Source: Hippopus hippopus
Taxonomy: Eukaryota > Mollusca > Bivalvia > Cardiida > Cardiidae
NCBI GenBank assembly: GCA_946811185.2
Contig: OX328109.1
Coordinates: 13,490,255-13,554,254, forward strand
Direction of reading: 5' to 3'
Length of the DNA stretch: 64,000 bases
The translations under genes were made by a program, and so were the position numbers. Shown piece after piece: positions 11,610 through 21,692 of the stretch. Below the pieces are notes generated by a model. That model saw only the letters and a program-made list of their open reading frames with translations, did no database searches and was not told where the DNA came from. Each line of letters begins with the position of its first letter. Position 1 is the stretch's first letter.

Positions 11610-14600
11610 GTAAGATGTTCTCTATATATCATAAGACTGCTAAGTGACTTTTTTTCCCCAATTAAGATTAAACTTAAATGAACATGCAGTCTGATCTTGG
11701 TCAACGTTGTCCAATTCAGTAAGAGTTTTGCCTAGAAAAGAACTTTGAAATTACATTACTTTGGTTACTCCTGTTTGCTCGAAATTTCCTTTTATTCAAT
11801 TCAGCAATATAAGAGTTGGGCTTGATTTAACACTTTATCACACAGTTCCGAGTTTTAATGACCATAAGGAAAAAAGCTTTTTGAAAACATTTTGGGAAAA
11901 GGAGGAAATGCTTATAACCAGCTTTTTCCCTTTTTTCACAATGTTTTATACTCTTCTGAACAGAAAATTCAATTTTTGAGTCTCATTTATTTTGTCAAAT
12001 GCGAGTTATTTCAGTTGGGACTAGCCCAAAATTTTGTCACGTGGTAAAGAAGTAAGGTCATTTTAATCTGAAGCAAGTAAATAGAACACATTACAACTTC
12101 AATGGTTATTTTATATAGCAAATATGAGGGTTGCTATTTCAATTTAACCCACAGCCAGACGACAACATTTTAGACATGTCGAACTTGAAAGCATTTACAG
12201 ACGACATATTAAATGCCGTTCAACTGATCGGTTAGGAAACATTGTCCGAAATGGGGAAAATGATGGTTACCACAATGTTTTTGAAGATTTTCTTTCTCAG
12301 GTTGTTATAATTTGGGATTATGTGGTTAAAGATTTAAGTCATTTTCAGCCAGCAAGTCAGAGCTCCAGATAAGAGGGAGTGATGGTATTCTAAATCCATT
12401 ATTTCTCTTCTAAACCCTATGTTGTGGGTACTCATTAGAATCGTCTCAATGGGACGATTCTAATAAGTACCCATAACATAGGGTTTAGTGGAGAATAATT
12501 AATATTTTCAATTTTGAAATCAAAATCACTCCCTCTATCTGGAGCTCTGAGCAAGTGAAACGAAACTCATCAGAAATTCAATGTGTGACTCTTTATCAAA
12601 CCACAAAATTTTAGACTGGTCCAAATTGAAAGCATTTGCAGACAAAAAATTGAATGTAGCTCAAATGGTGATTTCTGTCTTTTATAGGGTAGAAAACATT
12701 GTGGGAAAACATTGTAGAAAACATTGTGGGTAAAGGAGAAAATGCTGGTTACCAGCATTTTCTCCTATTCACACAATGTTTTCAAAAGTCTTCTCTTTCA
12801 GGGTCGTTAAAACTCGGGATTTTGTAGTAAAGGGTTAAACCAGCATATTGTACAAAACAGGGTTTATATTAGATCACATCAGATTGGATGACGACAATCT
12901 ATTCTGAAAAGAGACCATTCTGTCTTTCCAAAATCGGTTGCAGTAATATAGATTTTATACCAAAGAGCAACTTATAACAATTAGTATATACAATGTAATG
13001 TATTTAAAAAGTAAAACATAATTGAAATGTAGATAAATCCTCCTGGAATATTTCATGCTAAAGTATTTCCCTGCATAGGTTTATAAGAGGCTATTTAGCT
13101 TTTACGCCGTAATCAAAATTTGTTGCAAAGTACTGATAAATACAACTGGACAATTTTTCTTTGCAATCCTGTAAACTTGATGACTATATTTAAACTTAAA
13201 AGGTGCAATTTTGGGTGTTTAGATAATGGGAAAATAGGATTTTTAGTACATCAGTCATCTTACTTAACTCTTTACCAGATGACAAAATTTTAACCTGGTC
13301 AATATTGAAAGCCTTTTCAGACAATAAATTAAATGTGGCTCAAATGATTGGAGTTATTTCTGAAAGTTTTTACAACATTGTGGGAAAAGGAGAAAATGCT
13401 GGTTACCAGCATTTTCTCCTTTTCCCACAATGTTTTCAAAAGCATTCCTTCTCAGGGTCGTTAAAAGTCGGGATTGTGCAGTAAAGGGTTAATTGAATAC
13501 ACATCCTTGTAATCAGGGATCGTATATACACATATGATGTATATATAGGATCCCTGTTGTAATTGATGCATGTTTTTTATCATGTGACATGCCCACATAT
13601 GTCTCGAGTGAAACTGTGGCTTGAAATCTAAAAATAAAGAGGCTACAAAAACAATACTAAAGAAATACCATTGAAGAATATTTTCTCCTTTCTTTGGTCT
13701 TTCTTTTTCACTGATGATTTGCAAGCTTTTGGCTTATTTAATTCACTGAGAAATCATCTTTGGAGTTTGGTTAGATTATAAAATTCTGAAAAGCGCTTTT
13801 TAAGATCAGATATCATTTTCAACTGTTGGCCTTGTTAATAACTCTGAAAACTTGTTTAAATCAAATACCATTGGCAACATTTATTTCAGTGATATCATGG
13901 CAGCCATTGTACCCACCCATGTATCCCTGAGGTTTCCTTTACCAGGCTACTGGCTGCTTTCATACATAAACATCCAAACAATGTTAATGGTGAAAGAGAA
14001 ATGAATCATGTGGCAATGACTAGCTGTCAACAGACCTTGATCAGAGTTTGGCAAGGCTTGGATTTGATTTCACAACATCTGGGGCTGCATACAACAACAA
14101 TTCTTAAGAATATTCTTTGTCTTATTCTCAAGAATTCTCTAAATTTGAAAGTAAAGCAAGTTCTGATAGGGTTTAGCCAATCAGAAATTGTGTACTACTT
14201 TCTGCATCTGTTGGAATGTAAATTAGAATGGTTGGTGAATACAGGCCTTGAAGTACTAGCCCTGTATGTTTCAGACTGAGTTACTGGGCTCAGCGATAGT
14301 CATGCTGTATCTTTATCCAGTACTACTTTGTTTCTGTTGGTATGGCTAGCATAATTACCTCCCTTTAACAAATGCAATGAGATAAGGCTAGGAAAAGTGT
14401 TTGGATGCTTGTATAGGTACATGAGCTGAGGCTGATATATGTATTTGTTTAAAAATTGGATGCCACACCCCATTCTGGTACCTTTGCCATATAGACTGGA
14501 GTGACGACCCAAGGACTGTGTTAGTTATGTTATGAGGAATAGTGCAAGATAAAGGATGAAACCAATTCCAAGTTATGCCTGGTTATTTATTGTGCTAGCT

Positions 14601-17600
14601 GTATAGCACTGTCGCATTACCAGACCACGTAGCTCAGGTGCTAGAGTGTAGGACTTGTAAACATCAAGTCTTGTTTCACTAGAGTGTGTGGGTTTGAGTC
14701 CCACGGCTGGCCATCTAAAATTACTAATAATCTTTTGGATGAGACATTAAACTGAGGTCCTGAGGGGACATCTCCCATATGAGCAAGCAGTGGCACTGAT
14801 AAATAAAGGCAAATTCAATCAATCAGCACTGTTGCACAAGATGTAGGTTTAACATCTAGCCCAAAACACTTAGTAATTCTAGATGGCTAGCAATGGGAAT
14901 GAAACCCACACCAAAAATTTGGCCAAAAATTTTTTATGAAAAGTCTCAAATTATACCACAAGAGCTTTTTAGGCTGTCATCGAGTGCAAGAGTTAAACTG
15001 GGTTGTTTAAATGGTCAGTTAGTTATTGTTTACCCTTTTAACCCTTTACCACACAATGACGCCTTTTGACGCCCCTAAAAAAGAGACCTTTTGAAAACAT
15101 TGTGGGAAAAGGAGAAAATGCTGGTAACCAGCATTTTCTCCTTTTCCCACAAAGTTTTCTACCCTATCAAAGAAAAGTTGCATCATTTGAGCCACTATGA
15201 AATTGTCGTCTGCAAATGCTTTCAATTTGGATAGGTCTTAAATTTTGCCGTGTGGTAAAGGGTTAACTCATTACCCTTTTAACTCATTACGAATTTTAGA
15301 GTGGTCCAAATTGAAAGCACTTGTTGACCGCAAAAGAAAAGTGACTCAAAAATTGAAATCTGATATGGGAACATTAGAAAACATAGTGGGAAAGGAAGAA
15401 AATGCTAGTTACCAGCATTTTCTCCTTTTCCCACAGTGTTTTCAAAAGCTGTTTTTCTCATGGTAGTTAAAGTCAGGATTGTGTGGTAAAGGGTTAACAA
15501 ATGATCCATGGTTTTAATGACCTGGATGAAATACTGGTGAGGCAAATTTTAGACTCGTCAATAATGAAAGCATTTACAGACAAATAAAAAAATTGTGTTC
15601 ATAATGTCATGATATGTCTTTAGAACCATATACAAAATTGTATGAAAAGGAAAAAAAAGCTGGCTACCAGTATTGTCTTCTTTTCCTGCCTTATTTTCCA
15701 AACCATTCTTCCTTGGGGTCGTTAAAACATGTGATTGTTGGTAAAGGGTTAAAACCATTATCTTTGTTGACAGTCACTACATGGAATACCAGATAGACTT
15801 CAAACATTATCTCTTCGTCTTCATATTGACCCAGCTATCCGTAATAACCTCGATGATGTAGTGGTGCAGGCTGTCCAATGTGCCGAAACTTTTGGGAGGA
15901 CCATGAAAGAAAATACAGGGCAACTTTACATACAGGGCGAGTTGCTCAAGCAGGCAAAGAAACCAAAAGAGGTCAGTGCTAAAAATCTGGAGAAAACCCT
16001 GAAACAGACTCGAACCAGCTTTGATTCCACTCGAACAGAGATTTGTAAGCTTCAGTTGAAAGTCCATAACCTGATAGAGGACTGTAGAGGGCAGGTTAAT
16101 GCTCACACTCAAGAAACCATGGAGAAAAAGAGCAAGATAGAGACCACCAAGCTCGAAATCCGAGACTTAAAAGATAAGGTAAAACGTAATGAAGAAGATG
16201 CTGAAAATCTTGATAGATGTGCCAGATCGCTTGATGACCGAGCCCAATATTTAAATAGAGAGGCAAAGAAGAAAAAAGAACAAGGAGTGGTAGGCGGTTT
16301 GTTTAGCGCTTTGGTGGGGATTGTCCTCGCACCATTTACAGGTACAACAATTTTGTAGGTTGGTTTGGCATTCTGTAGGTTAGCCTGTATACTGTTAAAC
16401 CTGTACCACATGAAAAATTTTTTGACTTGTCATTGTGGTAAGCATTTGTAGGCGACAAATTTGGCTCAAATAATTGTATTTGTCTTTGAAATGTTAAAAA
16501 ACATTGTGGAATAAGAAGAAAATGCTGGTTACCAGCATTTTCTTCTTTTCCCACAATATTTTCAAAAGCTTCTTCTTTGGGGTCGTTAAAACTCATCATC
16601 ATTGATTGATTGATTGAATGGTTTTTTTATGCCGCTTTTAACATTATTTCAGTCATATCATGGCGACAGCTCACATACTCATGCATTTCCTGGGTTCAAC
16701 CAGTACTAGGCTAGGGCTCTAAAGTGTCTAGCCCAAGGACATTCCCAGAAAAAACTGAGTGTATCAGGTGAGGCTTGAGCCTGGGGCCTTCAGGTCATGA
16801 GCCTTACACTTTACCTCTGAGCCATGCAGAGCCTGGTAATGGTTAAGAAAATGAAATGCATGTTTTTTGCCATTTTAAGATTTAGACAATTAGTAAAACT
16901 GACCAATTATTTTAAAGTGACAATAGCTGCCGAAAGTAAACAAAGCAGGTATTAAAATGCATTTCAATTTAAATCATACCATTTAAAAAGTATGGAAAAT
17001 GTTGTGAAGATGACAATCTGTAATTGTAAGATTGGTCCCAGTGTTAGTCGCTGACAGAGAAATTGATTTCAAAAAACTACGTTAAACCTGCCAGGTCACT
17101 CTATCTTTCGTTTACTTTTTGCCTGATTTTGAAATTCATTTTTCTACCAGCAACTAACACTTGGACCAACCATACAATAACAGATTATGATATTCACAAT
17201 AATTTCCCTACTTTTAAATGGTATGATTTAAAATGAAATGCATTTTAACAACAGCTTTGTTTACTTTTGGCTGCTACTGTTACTTTAAAGAGCTTTAGTT
17301 GCATGAGTTCCAGCATGAGGAGTTTGCTGCTGTATTTTCACAAACACTAAACTTGTTGTAAATTTACAGCTCAACCCTCATCACTTTAGGACCACCATGG
17401 AAATAAGAAATCCTTTCCCTTTTTTGTGATATCCTTGGTGCTGATGTGCCTGATATGGTTCTATGCATTTCCATCATATTTGACTTTTTATTTGAATATG
17501 TTGTGTGCTACTGTTAAAACCATATTATGTACATTCAGTGCTAAATAAAATAAATAAAAAAAAAACCCCTCAAAGCTAGGTTGTTTGAGTAGAATGTATT

Positions 17601-20600
17601 TGATTAATCATGTAGTCTCGAGGTCTCAGCATTAAATGCCTGTCTGTCTGTCTGTCTGCCTGCCTACCTGCCTGCCTGCCAGTGTGTCTAAATGTCTATC
17701 TGTCTGTCTATGTGCCTGTATTGCTGTCCTGAATGAATCCTGAAACTGCCAGCAGTATACGTCTGTCTGTCCATTAGTACATGTATGTCTCTATCATTCA
17801 TTTAGTCTGTCTGTCTAAATATCTGTTTGTATAAATCTGTCTTAATGTCTGTTGTACTCGTATAAATTGCAAATCTTCCAGCAATATATTTCTGTCCTTC
17901 AGTAATTCTCTCTACTTGTCAGTTGGTCCCTCTGTTTGTCTAAATGTCTGTCTGTATAAATCAGAATACTTCCAGTGGTATAATTGTATGTCTATCTGTA
18001 AATTTCAGGAGGAGTAAGCTTGATAGCAGCTGCAGCTGCTGCTGGGGTAACAGTTGGTGTCAATTTTAATGATGCAAGCAAATGTGAAAGTGAAGCTAGG
18101 TCTTGTCGAGATAGTGCCTATGAAAAGCGTCGTACTGCAAACAGTCTGAAAGATGACATCACTAGGATGGATTCGGATATTGACAGACTAGAAACCGAGA
18201 TAGTTTGGTTAAAGGAGAGAATTGGTAGGAAATTTTCAGAGTCCTGTTCAGCTATCAATACAGTTGTGTCTTTGATGTATGATCTAACCTGTGTTAAGCA
18301 CAAGCCAAAGGAAATACATATATGTGCTTGCTTAACTGTTTCCCTAATGATGTAATTGTAGTAAACTGTCGAGAATTGAAAACCTGTGCAGACGACTAAT
18401 TTAAAAATGGAACTAATGGATTTAAGTGCTCAGAAAGGGTAGAAAACATTGTGAGAAAAGGAGAAAATGCTGGCCACCAGCTTCATCCTTATGGTAGTTA
18501 AAACATGAGATTCTTTAGTGAAGGGTTAAGAAGGTGCTTGCTTAGTACAGGTACATCTTGACCTATTGTCCTTGTCTGGGAACTCAGTACATTTATACAG
18601 GTTGCTTGTCCAATGTAACACAGGATTTATCATTACTGTAAAGAAATTTCTTGCAATCTGATTGGATAATAAGCTCTGAATATAATTGCTGCCCACTGGC
18701 AAGCTCCACGGACATCACAGTTTCACTGTCTGGAGCCCCGTAGACTTGACTTATGCACCTTAAAGCAAAATCCAAGAGGGCGGTGTCAAATAAAAGCGAG
18801 TCAACTAATGGCTGTTTACCTTGTAGTTGTTTAAATCCATATGTGTTTACATATGAAAGTAAGTTAGTTCGCATCGACTTTATGCACTGAACTGTACATT
18901 TTACACAGTTTTCAATGACGTCAGTTTTCGGGGATGTCAGATTTCATTGTGTTGGGGCACTCAGAAGGGAAATTCTCTTTCGTAAGGATACTCGATTAGA
19001 GACCCAAAACAGGGAAATTTCTCATGAAATGTTGGAATTGTTAAACTTTGCAGTATGATAAAATTTGTTGTGCAAACAGGTGGCAGGGAGACTTGCTCAG
19101 GGCTGTGGCTTATAGTGTCGCCTCCTCGTATCGCCTCCTCACCTTTGGCTGGAACGACACAATTCACCACTGCTGTGAAAAACTTTTCAAGCACCTGCCA
19201 CCTGACTGTACAACTAATAGTACTGTATTCTACTTCGTGCTTGAACATTTTTTAGGCTGACATGGATGAAACTTTTTGCTATTTATAAATTGTCTGTATG
19301 TCCAAGGACTAGTCTTCCCCATGATTCTGTTGGTTGTTATACGAAATTGATTTTTATGAATCCATAATTATGTGATGACTTGTTTGGTATAATGTACCAG
19401 GACAGATGCATTTAATCCCCTTGTGCCAAAGTGCCTCTATTTTTTCCACTGATTTAGGTATGCTGGAAGATGCAATTAGGGCCTTGGAAGATGTTAAGAA
19501 GATGCTTTTGTCATCTGTGGGGGCATCTGATGATGTTGTGGATGCTATACAGGTAAGTTACATGATGTCATGCATGGGATATTGATGAATTGTGTTAGAA
19601 AAGAAAAAGAAGTACTTTATTCCCTTCCTTCATACATGTATGTTGCTTCCTTTGTTGCTTCCTTCGTACATTCATGCCTTCATGTGTTTGTGTTCCCTCT
19701 TTTCTTTTGTGTTCCTTTCCTTCCCCTTTCTCCACAGTCATAATCCTTTTCATCATCAGTTTTTCTCATCATAGTCATGAAAGAATAATTTTGTTGAGAA
19801 AAGAACGATGTATAATAATACTAATTTTACCACCTCACCCTGCCCTACATTGACATTGAAGAACATGTATTTCTGTTTAAAGGACATGGACACTGTTCTC
19901 AAGGAGACCCTTCTTGCCAGGTCAGGCTTTGTCACGGCGTTAAATGCAAGAGTGGGTAGAGTTGCAGAAAGACAGCTTGAGAATCTAAAGGTAAAATTTT
20001 TAACACACCATTGAAGCCCCAGATTTCTGACACATTAAAACCTTTACCACATGACATACTTTGAAATTGTATGCATTTATATTTGAGTCTTGCTCTGTGA
20101 AAAGGTGGCTTAATGAATCTGCAAAAAGTATCGACCCATGTCAGCCTGCGCAGAATGCGCAGGCTGACATAGGTCAAAACTTTTTGCTATTTGTCAAATT
20201 TCTGCATGTCCAAGGACCAGTCTACCCCAAGATTCAGCTGGTTGTGAGAAAAAATGGATTTTATGGATCTATAATTATGTGATGACTTGCACGCTATGAT
20301 GCATCACAGAGATGCATTAAGCCCCCCTTTTGCCAGAGCATGGCTCATTTATTTGTTGTTTGGAATTGCTTTCAATTTGGACAAGCCTAAAAGCCTAAAA
20401 TTTTCTGGTCTGCTAAAGGGAAAAAGAGGTAAAGGGATAAAGGGGGACAGTTGATGTAACAATAAACTCATTGGGTTCAAAGAAAGATTTTATTACTCAG
20501 GCTGAAATGAACTATTTCCTCATGACAGAGATTTGCAACAGAGTGGAGAGCTCCAGATAAGAGGGAGTGATGGTATTCTAAGTCCATTATGTCTCTTCAA

Positions 20601-21379
20601 AACCCTATGTTGTGAGTACTCGGTGAGATGATTCTAATGAGTACCCACAACATAGGGTTTAGTGGAGAATAATTAATATTTTTAATTTTGAAATCAAAGA
20701 CACACCCTCTGTCTGGAGCTCTGAGAGTGGTTTAAAAAAATAAGAAGAAAACCTTGAAAAGTATTGATGAACAGCATGGATTAAGATTTAATCCTTTACT
20801 AAATAATCTCATGTTCCAGTCTGATGGAACAGGCTTTTGAAAACATTTTGAGACTAGAAATATCTCACCGACACTGATGTCCCCGCACTGCGACCTTGAC
20901 CTTTGAGGGACACGGATGTTGCACTCCACATGTTGTCTATCCATGGTGATCATTTGTGCCAAATTATTTTAGAATCGGACCGTGCACCTGGAAGTTATTG
21001 ACCAGACAGGAACAGCACTGTTAACCGAACATACATACATACATGGACAGGTAAACACTATATGCCCCACCCCCATTTTAATGATGGGGGCACAAAAAGG
21101 ATAAAATGCTGGTTGCTGGCATTTTCACCTGTTCCTCCACTTTCTACCATTTCCCAGACATTTGTTCATGTGACCATTTTGGAAAAAGAGATACTGCATG
21201 GGATGAGCAATAGCTTTTGTTTACCACAATGTTTTCACGTTAAAAAACATATGTAAGGAGGATAATGATTTAAAAGAGCAGGATGGAACATTAAATTTAC
21301 TTTATTTTTATGACAGGCTGCATGGGCCCGTGTACAGGGAGCAATGGAGAAGTATAGAAGATATGCCTTACATAATTAG
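11586..21379 (+). CDS. ApoL-like coiled-coil/hairpin protein, gene 1 (spliced, 357 aa)
   Basis: Six coding exons join in frame: 11586-11609, 15774-16341, 18009-18224, 19458-19552, 19883-19990 and 21317-21379 (TAG). All introns are GT-AG and phases match gene 2 exactly. The protein begins MAESNYAL and has no signal peptide. Residues about 50-178 are charged heptad-like coiled coil. Residues 179-197 and 200-217 are two hydrophobic Gly/Ala-rich segments separated by a tight GG turn, with LAPFT at 193-197. Residues about 219-270 form a second coiled coil with Cys at SKCE and SRSC-type positions, and 271-357 is a helical tail. The LAPFT-GG-SL hairpin between coiled coils resembles the channel-forming region of apolipoprotein L proteins, which act at intracellular or target membranes in immunity and cell death. 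The family call is inference; an unrelated hairpin protein with similar architecture is the main alternative. Confidence 0.72.
11827..12055. mobile_element. Family A MITE
   Basis: TTAACACTTTATCACACAG to ACGTGGTAAAGAAGTAA; hairpin arms diverged. Confidence 0.7.
12144..12337. mobile_element. Family A MITE, short
   Basis: Bounded by TTAA at both ends; the right hairpin arm is largely deleted (GATGGTTACCACAATG). Confidence 0.65.
12360..12557. mobile_element. Family P palindrome
   Basis: AGAGCTCCAGATAAGAGGGA pairs with TCTGGAGCTCTGA across a central hairpin (AAACCCTATGTTGTGGGTAC against TACCCATAACATAGGGTTT). A second copy is at 20548-20727. Confidence 0.7.
12584..12838. mobile_element. Family A MITE with a small internal duplication
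   Basis: Ends GACTCTTTATCAAACC and AGTAAAGGGTTAA. The arm word AACATTGTGGGA or AACATTGTAGAA occurs three times in a row at 12698-12735, a local duplication. Confidence 0.7.
13264..13492. mobile_element. Family A MITE, intact
   Basis: TTAACTCTTTACCAGATGAC to GTGCAGTAAAGGGTTAA with a 60 nt perfect central hairpin at 13375-13435. One of the best copies for defining the family. Confidence 0.85.
13493..13865. other. Unassigned intron sequence
   Basis: Only a small inverted pair (GATCGTATATACACATATG) near 13525 is notable; no gene seen. Confidence 0.45.
13867..14015 (-). mobile_element. SINE 3' body fragment
   Basis: Contains CCAGGCTACTGGCTGCTTTC, matching the 1222-1440 element, in the same orientation. 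Confidence 0.4.
14050..14285. mobile_element. Family G MITE, degraded
   Basis: Has ATTCTTAAGAATATTCTT, TTTGAAAGTAAAGCAAG, TAGCCAATCAGAAATTG and the end GAATGGTTGGTGAATACAGG, matching 47150-47321. Confidence 0.55.
14610..14820 (+). mobile_element. tRNA-derived SINE
   Basis: A-box-like GTAGCTCAGGTGCTAG and B-box-like GGGTTTGAGTCCCAC about 60 nt apart, then a body ending AAATTCAATCAATCAGC. It is a SINE, not a tRNA gene: the tRNA fold is interrupted and a body follows. Confidence 0.6.
14835..15005 (-). mobile_element. Degraded minus-strand SINE
   Basis: Similar to 36640-36830 (AACATCTAGCCCAAAACAC, GGAATGAAACCCACACC, AGGCTGTCATCGAGTGC); the tRNA-like head is partly deleted. Confidence 0.45.
15038..15266. 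mobile_element. Family A MITE, intact
   Basis: TTAACCCTTTACCACACAAT to GTGTGGTAAAGGGTTAA; perfect terminal inverted repeats and hairpin. Followed 13 nt later by another A copy in the opposite orientation. Confidence 0.85.
15279..15497. mobile_element. Family A MITE
   Basis: TTAACTCATTACGAATTTTA to GTGTGGTAAAGGGTTAA, inverted relative to the copy at 15038. Confidence 0.8.
15545..15752. mobile_element. Family A MITE shared by all three paralogues
   Basis: Degraded copy ending 21 nt before the large exon, with GGTAAAGGGTTAA at the right. It sits at the same place as 41943-42185 and 62549-62804, so the insertion predates the gene duplications. Confidence 0.65.
15774..16341 (+). CDS. Gene 1 large exon: N-terminal coiled coil and first hairpin arm
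   Basis: 568 nt, entered in phase 0 after TTGACAG and left in phase 1 at G|GTACAA. It encodes residues 9-197, beginning SLHGIPDRLQ, then a long Lys/Glu-rich coiled coil with QLYIQGELLKQAKK and VHNLIEDC blocks that are nearly identical in gene 2, then a KKKK basic patch directly before the hydrophobic stretch GLFSALVGIVLAPFT. Exact length agreement with the gene 2 exon and roughly two-thirds amino-acid identity show that it is a real coding exon. Confidence 0.85.
16408..16597. mobile_element. Family A MITE
   Basis: AAACATTGTGGAATAAG and ACCAGCATTTTCTTC arms; ends degraded. Directly followed by a minus-strand SINE tail. Confidence 0.65.
16598..16835 (-). mobile_element. tRNA-derived SINE, minus strand
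   Basis: On the minus strand the head reads CATGGCTCAGAGGTAAAGTG (A-box-like) and the 3' end is GCGGCATAAAAAACC then a TCAA/ATCA tail (16598-16615). Confidence 0.55.
16900..17294. mobile_element. Long-TIR MITE, about 390 bp
   Basis: Left AAAGTGACAATAGCTGCC ... AATGCATTTCAATTTAAATC pairs with right GATTTAAAATGAAATGCATT ... GGCTGCTACTGTTACTTT. It lies in the intron between the hairpin exons of gene 1 and has no counterpart in gene 2. Confidence 0.6.
17635..17990 (+). repeat. CTGT/TGCC microsatellite-rich intron segment
   Basis: TGTCTGTCTGTCTGTC and TGCCTGCCTGCC runs with diverged spacers immediately before the hairpin exon. The equivalent gene 2 intron (43460-43580) keeps a shorter version. 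Confidence 0.7.
18009..18224 (+). CDS. Gene 1 exon: second hairpin arm and second coiled coil
   Basis: 216 nt, phase 1 in and out. It begins by completing a Gly codon, then GVSLIAAAAAAGVTVGV, the second hydrophobic arm, followed by NDASKCESEARSC and a charged heptad region ending KERIG. The acceptor TTTCAG precedes 18009 and the donor is GTAGGA at 18225. The exon has the same length and phase as 43584-43799. The intron before it falls exactly in the turn of the hydrophobic hairpin. Confidence 0.82.
18361..18529. mobile_element. Family A MITE, right arm deleted
   Basis: AACATTGTGAGAAAAGG then GCTGGCCACCAGC, ending AGTGAAGGGTTAA. Confidence 0.55.
18620..19230. mobile_element. Dispersed repeat F
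   Basis: Matches 55510-56395 in the same orientation: AAGAAATTTCTTGCAATCTG, GACGTCAGTTTTC, TTGGGGCACTCAGA, AACAGGGAAATTTC, CAGGTGGCAGGGA. The end (19070-19210) is a palindrome with CAGGTGGCAGG against CACCTGCCACCTGACTG. Confidence 0.55.
19250..19430. mobile_element. Family B MITE, right half
   Basis: GGCTGACATGGATGAAAC through AATTATGTGATGACTTG to GCATTTAATCCCC; ends just upstream of the exon at 19458. Confidence 0.55.
19458..19552 (+). CDS. Gene 1 exon: amphipathic helix MLEDAIRALEDVKKML
   Basis: 95 nt, phase 1 to phase 0, acceptor GATTTAG and donor GTAAGT. It encodes residues 271-301, starting MLEDAIRALEDVKKMLLSS. The gene 2 counterpart at 45321-45415 has the same length and differs at only a few residues. 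No independent domain is recognised; predicted helical. Confidence 0.8.
19590..19770 (+). repeat. CT-rich low-complexity intron segment
   Basis: TTCCTTC and TTGCTTCC words. The gene 2 intron has a CCTTC microsatellite at the equivalent position. Confidence 0.5.
19883..19990 (+). CDS. Gene 1 exon: helical tail segment
   Basis: 108 nt, phase 0 to 0, acceptor TGTTTAAAG and donor GTAAAA. It encodes 36 residues including ARSGFVTALNARVG and ERQLENLK. The counterpart is 47910-48017, with identical length and phase. Confidence 0.8.
20035..20420. mobile_element. Family A MITE interrupted by a family B MITE
   Basis: A starts TTAAAACCTTTACCACATG at 20035 and resumes after 20347 with TTGCTTTCAATTTGGACAAG, ending CTGCTAAAGG. 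B occupies 20085-20347 (GAGTCTTGCTCTGTG ... GCCAGAGCATGGCTC). Confidence 0.65.
20548..20727. mobile_element. Family P palindrome, second copy
   Basis: GAGCTCCAGATAAGAGGGAG to CTGTCTGGAGCTCTGAG, with AACCCTATGTTGTGAGTAC and its inverse; 15-20 nt shorter at the centre than 12360-12557. Confidence 0.7.
20788..21250. mobile_element. Family A MITE interrupted by a non-A insert
   Basis: A arm to about 20848 (TTGAAAACATTTTGAGAC), foreign DNA about 20849-21091 with CATACATACATACATGGAC and CCCCACCCCCATTTTAATG, then A again (AAAGGATAAAATGCTGGTTG). The insert ends in a CCCCCA ... TGGGGG pair. Confidence 0.5.
21317..21379 (+). CDS. Gene 1 terminal coding exon
   Basis: Acceptor TTTATGACAG, then 20 codons beginning AAWARVQGAMEKY and the stop TAG at 21377-21379. 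The gene 2 copy at 49111 aligns but lacks two nucleotides, so its last residues and stop differ. Downstream conservation continues into the 3' UTR. Confidence 0.78.
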   Translation, partial: AAWARVQGAMEKYRRYALHN

Positions 21380-21450
21380 TGTACGTTTGTGAACAAGGGA
21401 TGGTGTCAACCGGAAATAAAAGTAAACCGGAAATAAAGGTGTCAGATGGA
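21380..21450 (+). terminator. 3' UTR and polyadenylation signals of gene 1
   Basis: Two AATAAA hexamers lie at 21415-21420 and 21432-21437, within a stretch (GGATGGTGTCAACCGG) repeated almost exactly after gene 2. Cleavage most likely falls shortly after the second. Confidence 0.6.
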
Positions 21451-21479
21451 CTACAAACAAAAAGGAGCCCTTGTGTTAT

Positions 21480-21692
21480 TAAATTTATGCCTTAGGCTGC
21501 TAAGTCCAAGTCACTGACCTTTTGTGGACAGCGTAGATCAAGATCAGACTGCACCTTCTGTGCAGTCTGATCTTGGATCTACACCGTCCAACAAGGAGAT
21601 ACTTTTGTCCAAAACATAAGTTTGAAATAGCAATTATTCATGTTTTTACTATCAGCTTGAAAGTTTCATTTAATTTATTTAGCTGGACAAAG
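21480..21692. mobile_element. Family D MITE
   Basis: TTAGGCTGCTAAGTCC, the palindrome AGATCAAGATCAGACTGCA/TGCAGTCTGATCTTGGATC, and TCAGCTTGAAAGTTTC ... TTTAGCTGGACAAAGG. Confidence 0.65.

Noticed and set aside
13375..13440. MicroRNA precursor
   Set aside because: The hairpin is the centre of a MITE present in dozens of copies; a dedicated miRNA gene is not supported without small-RNA data.
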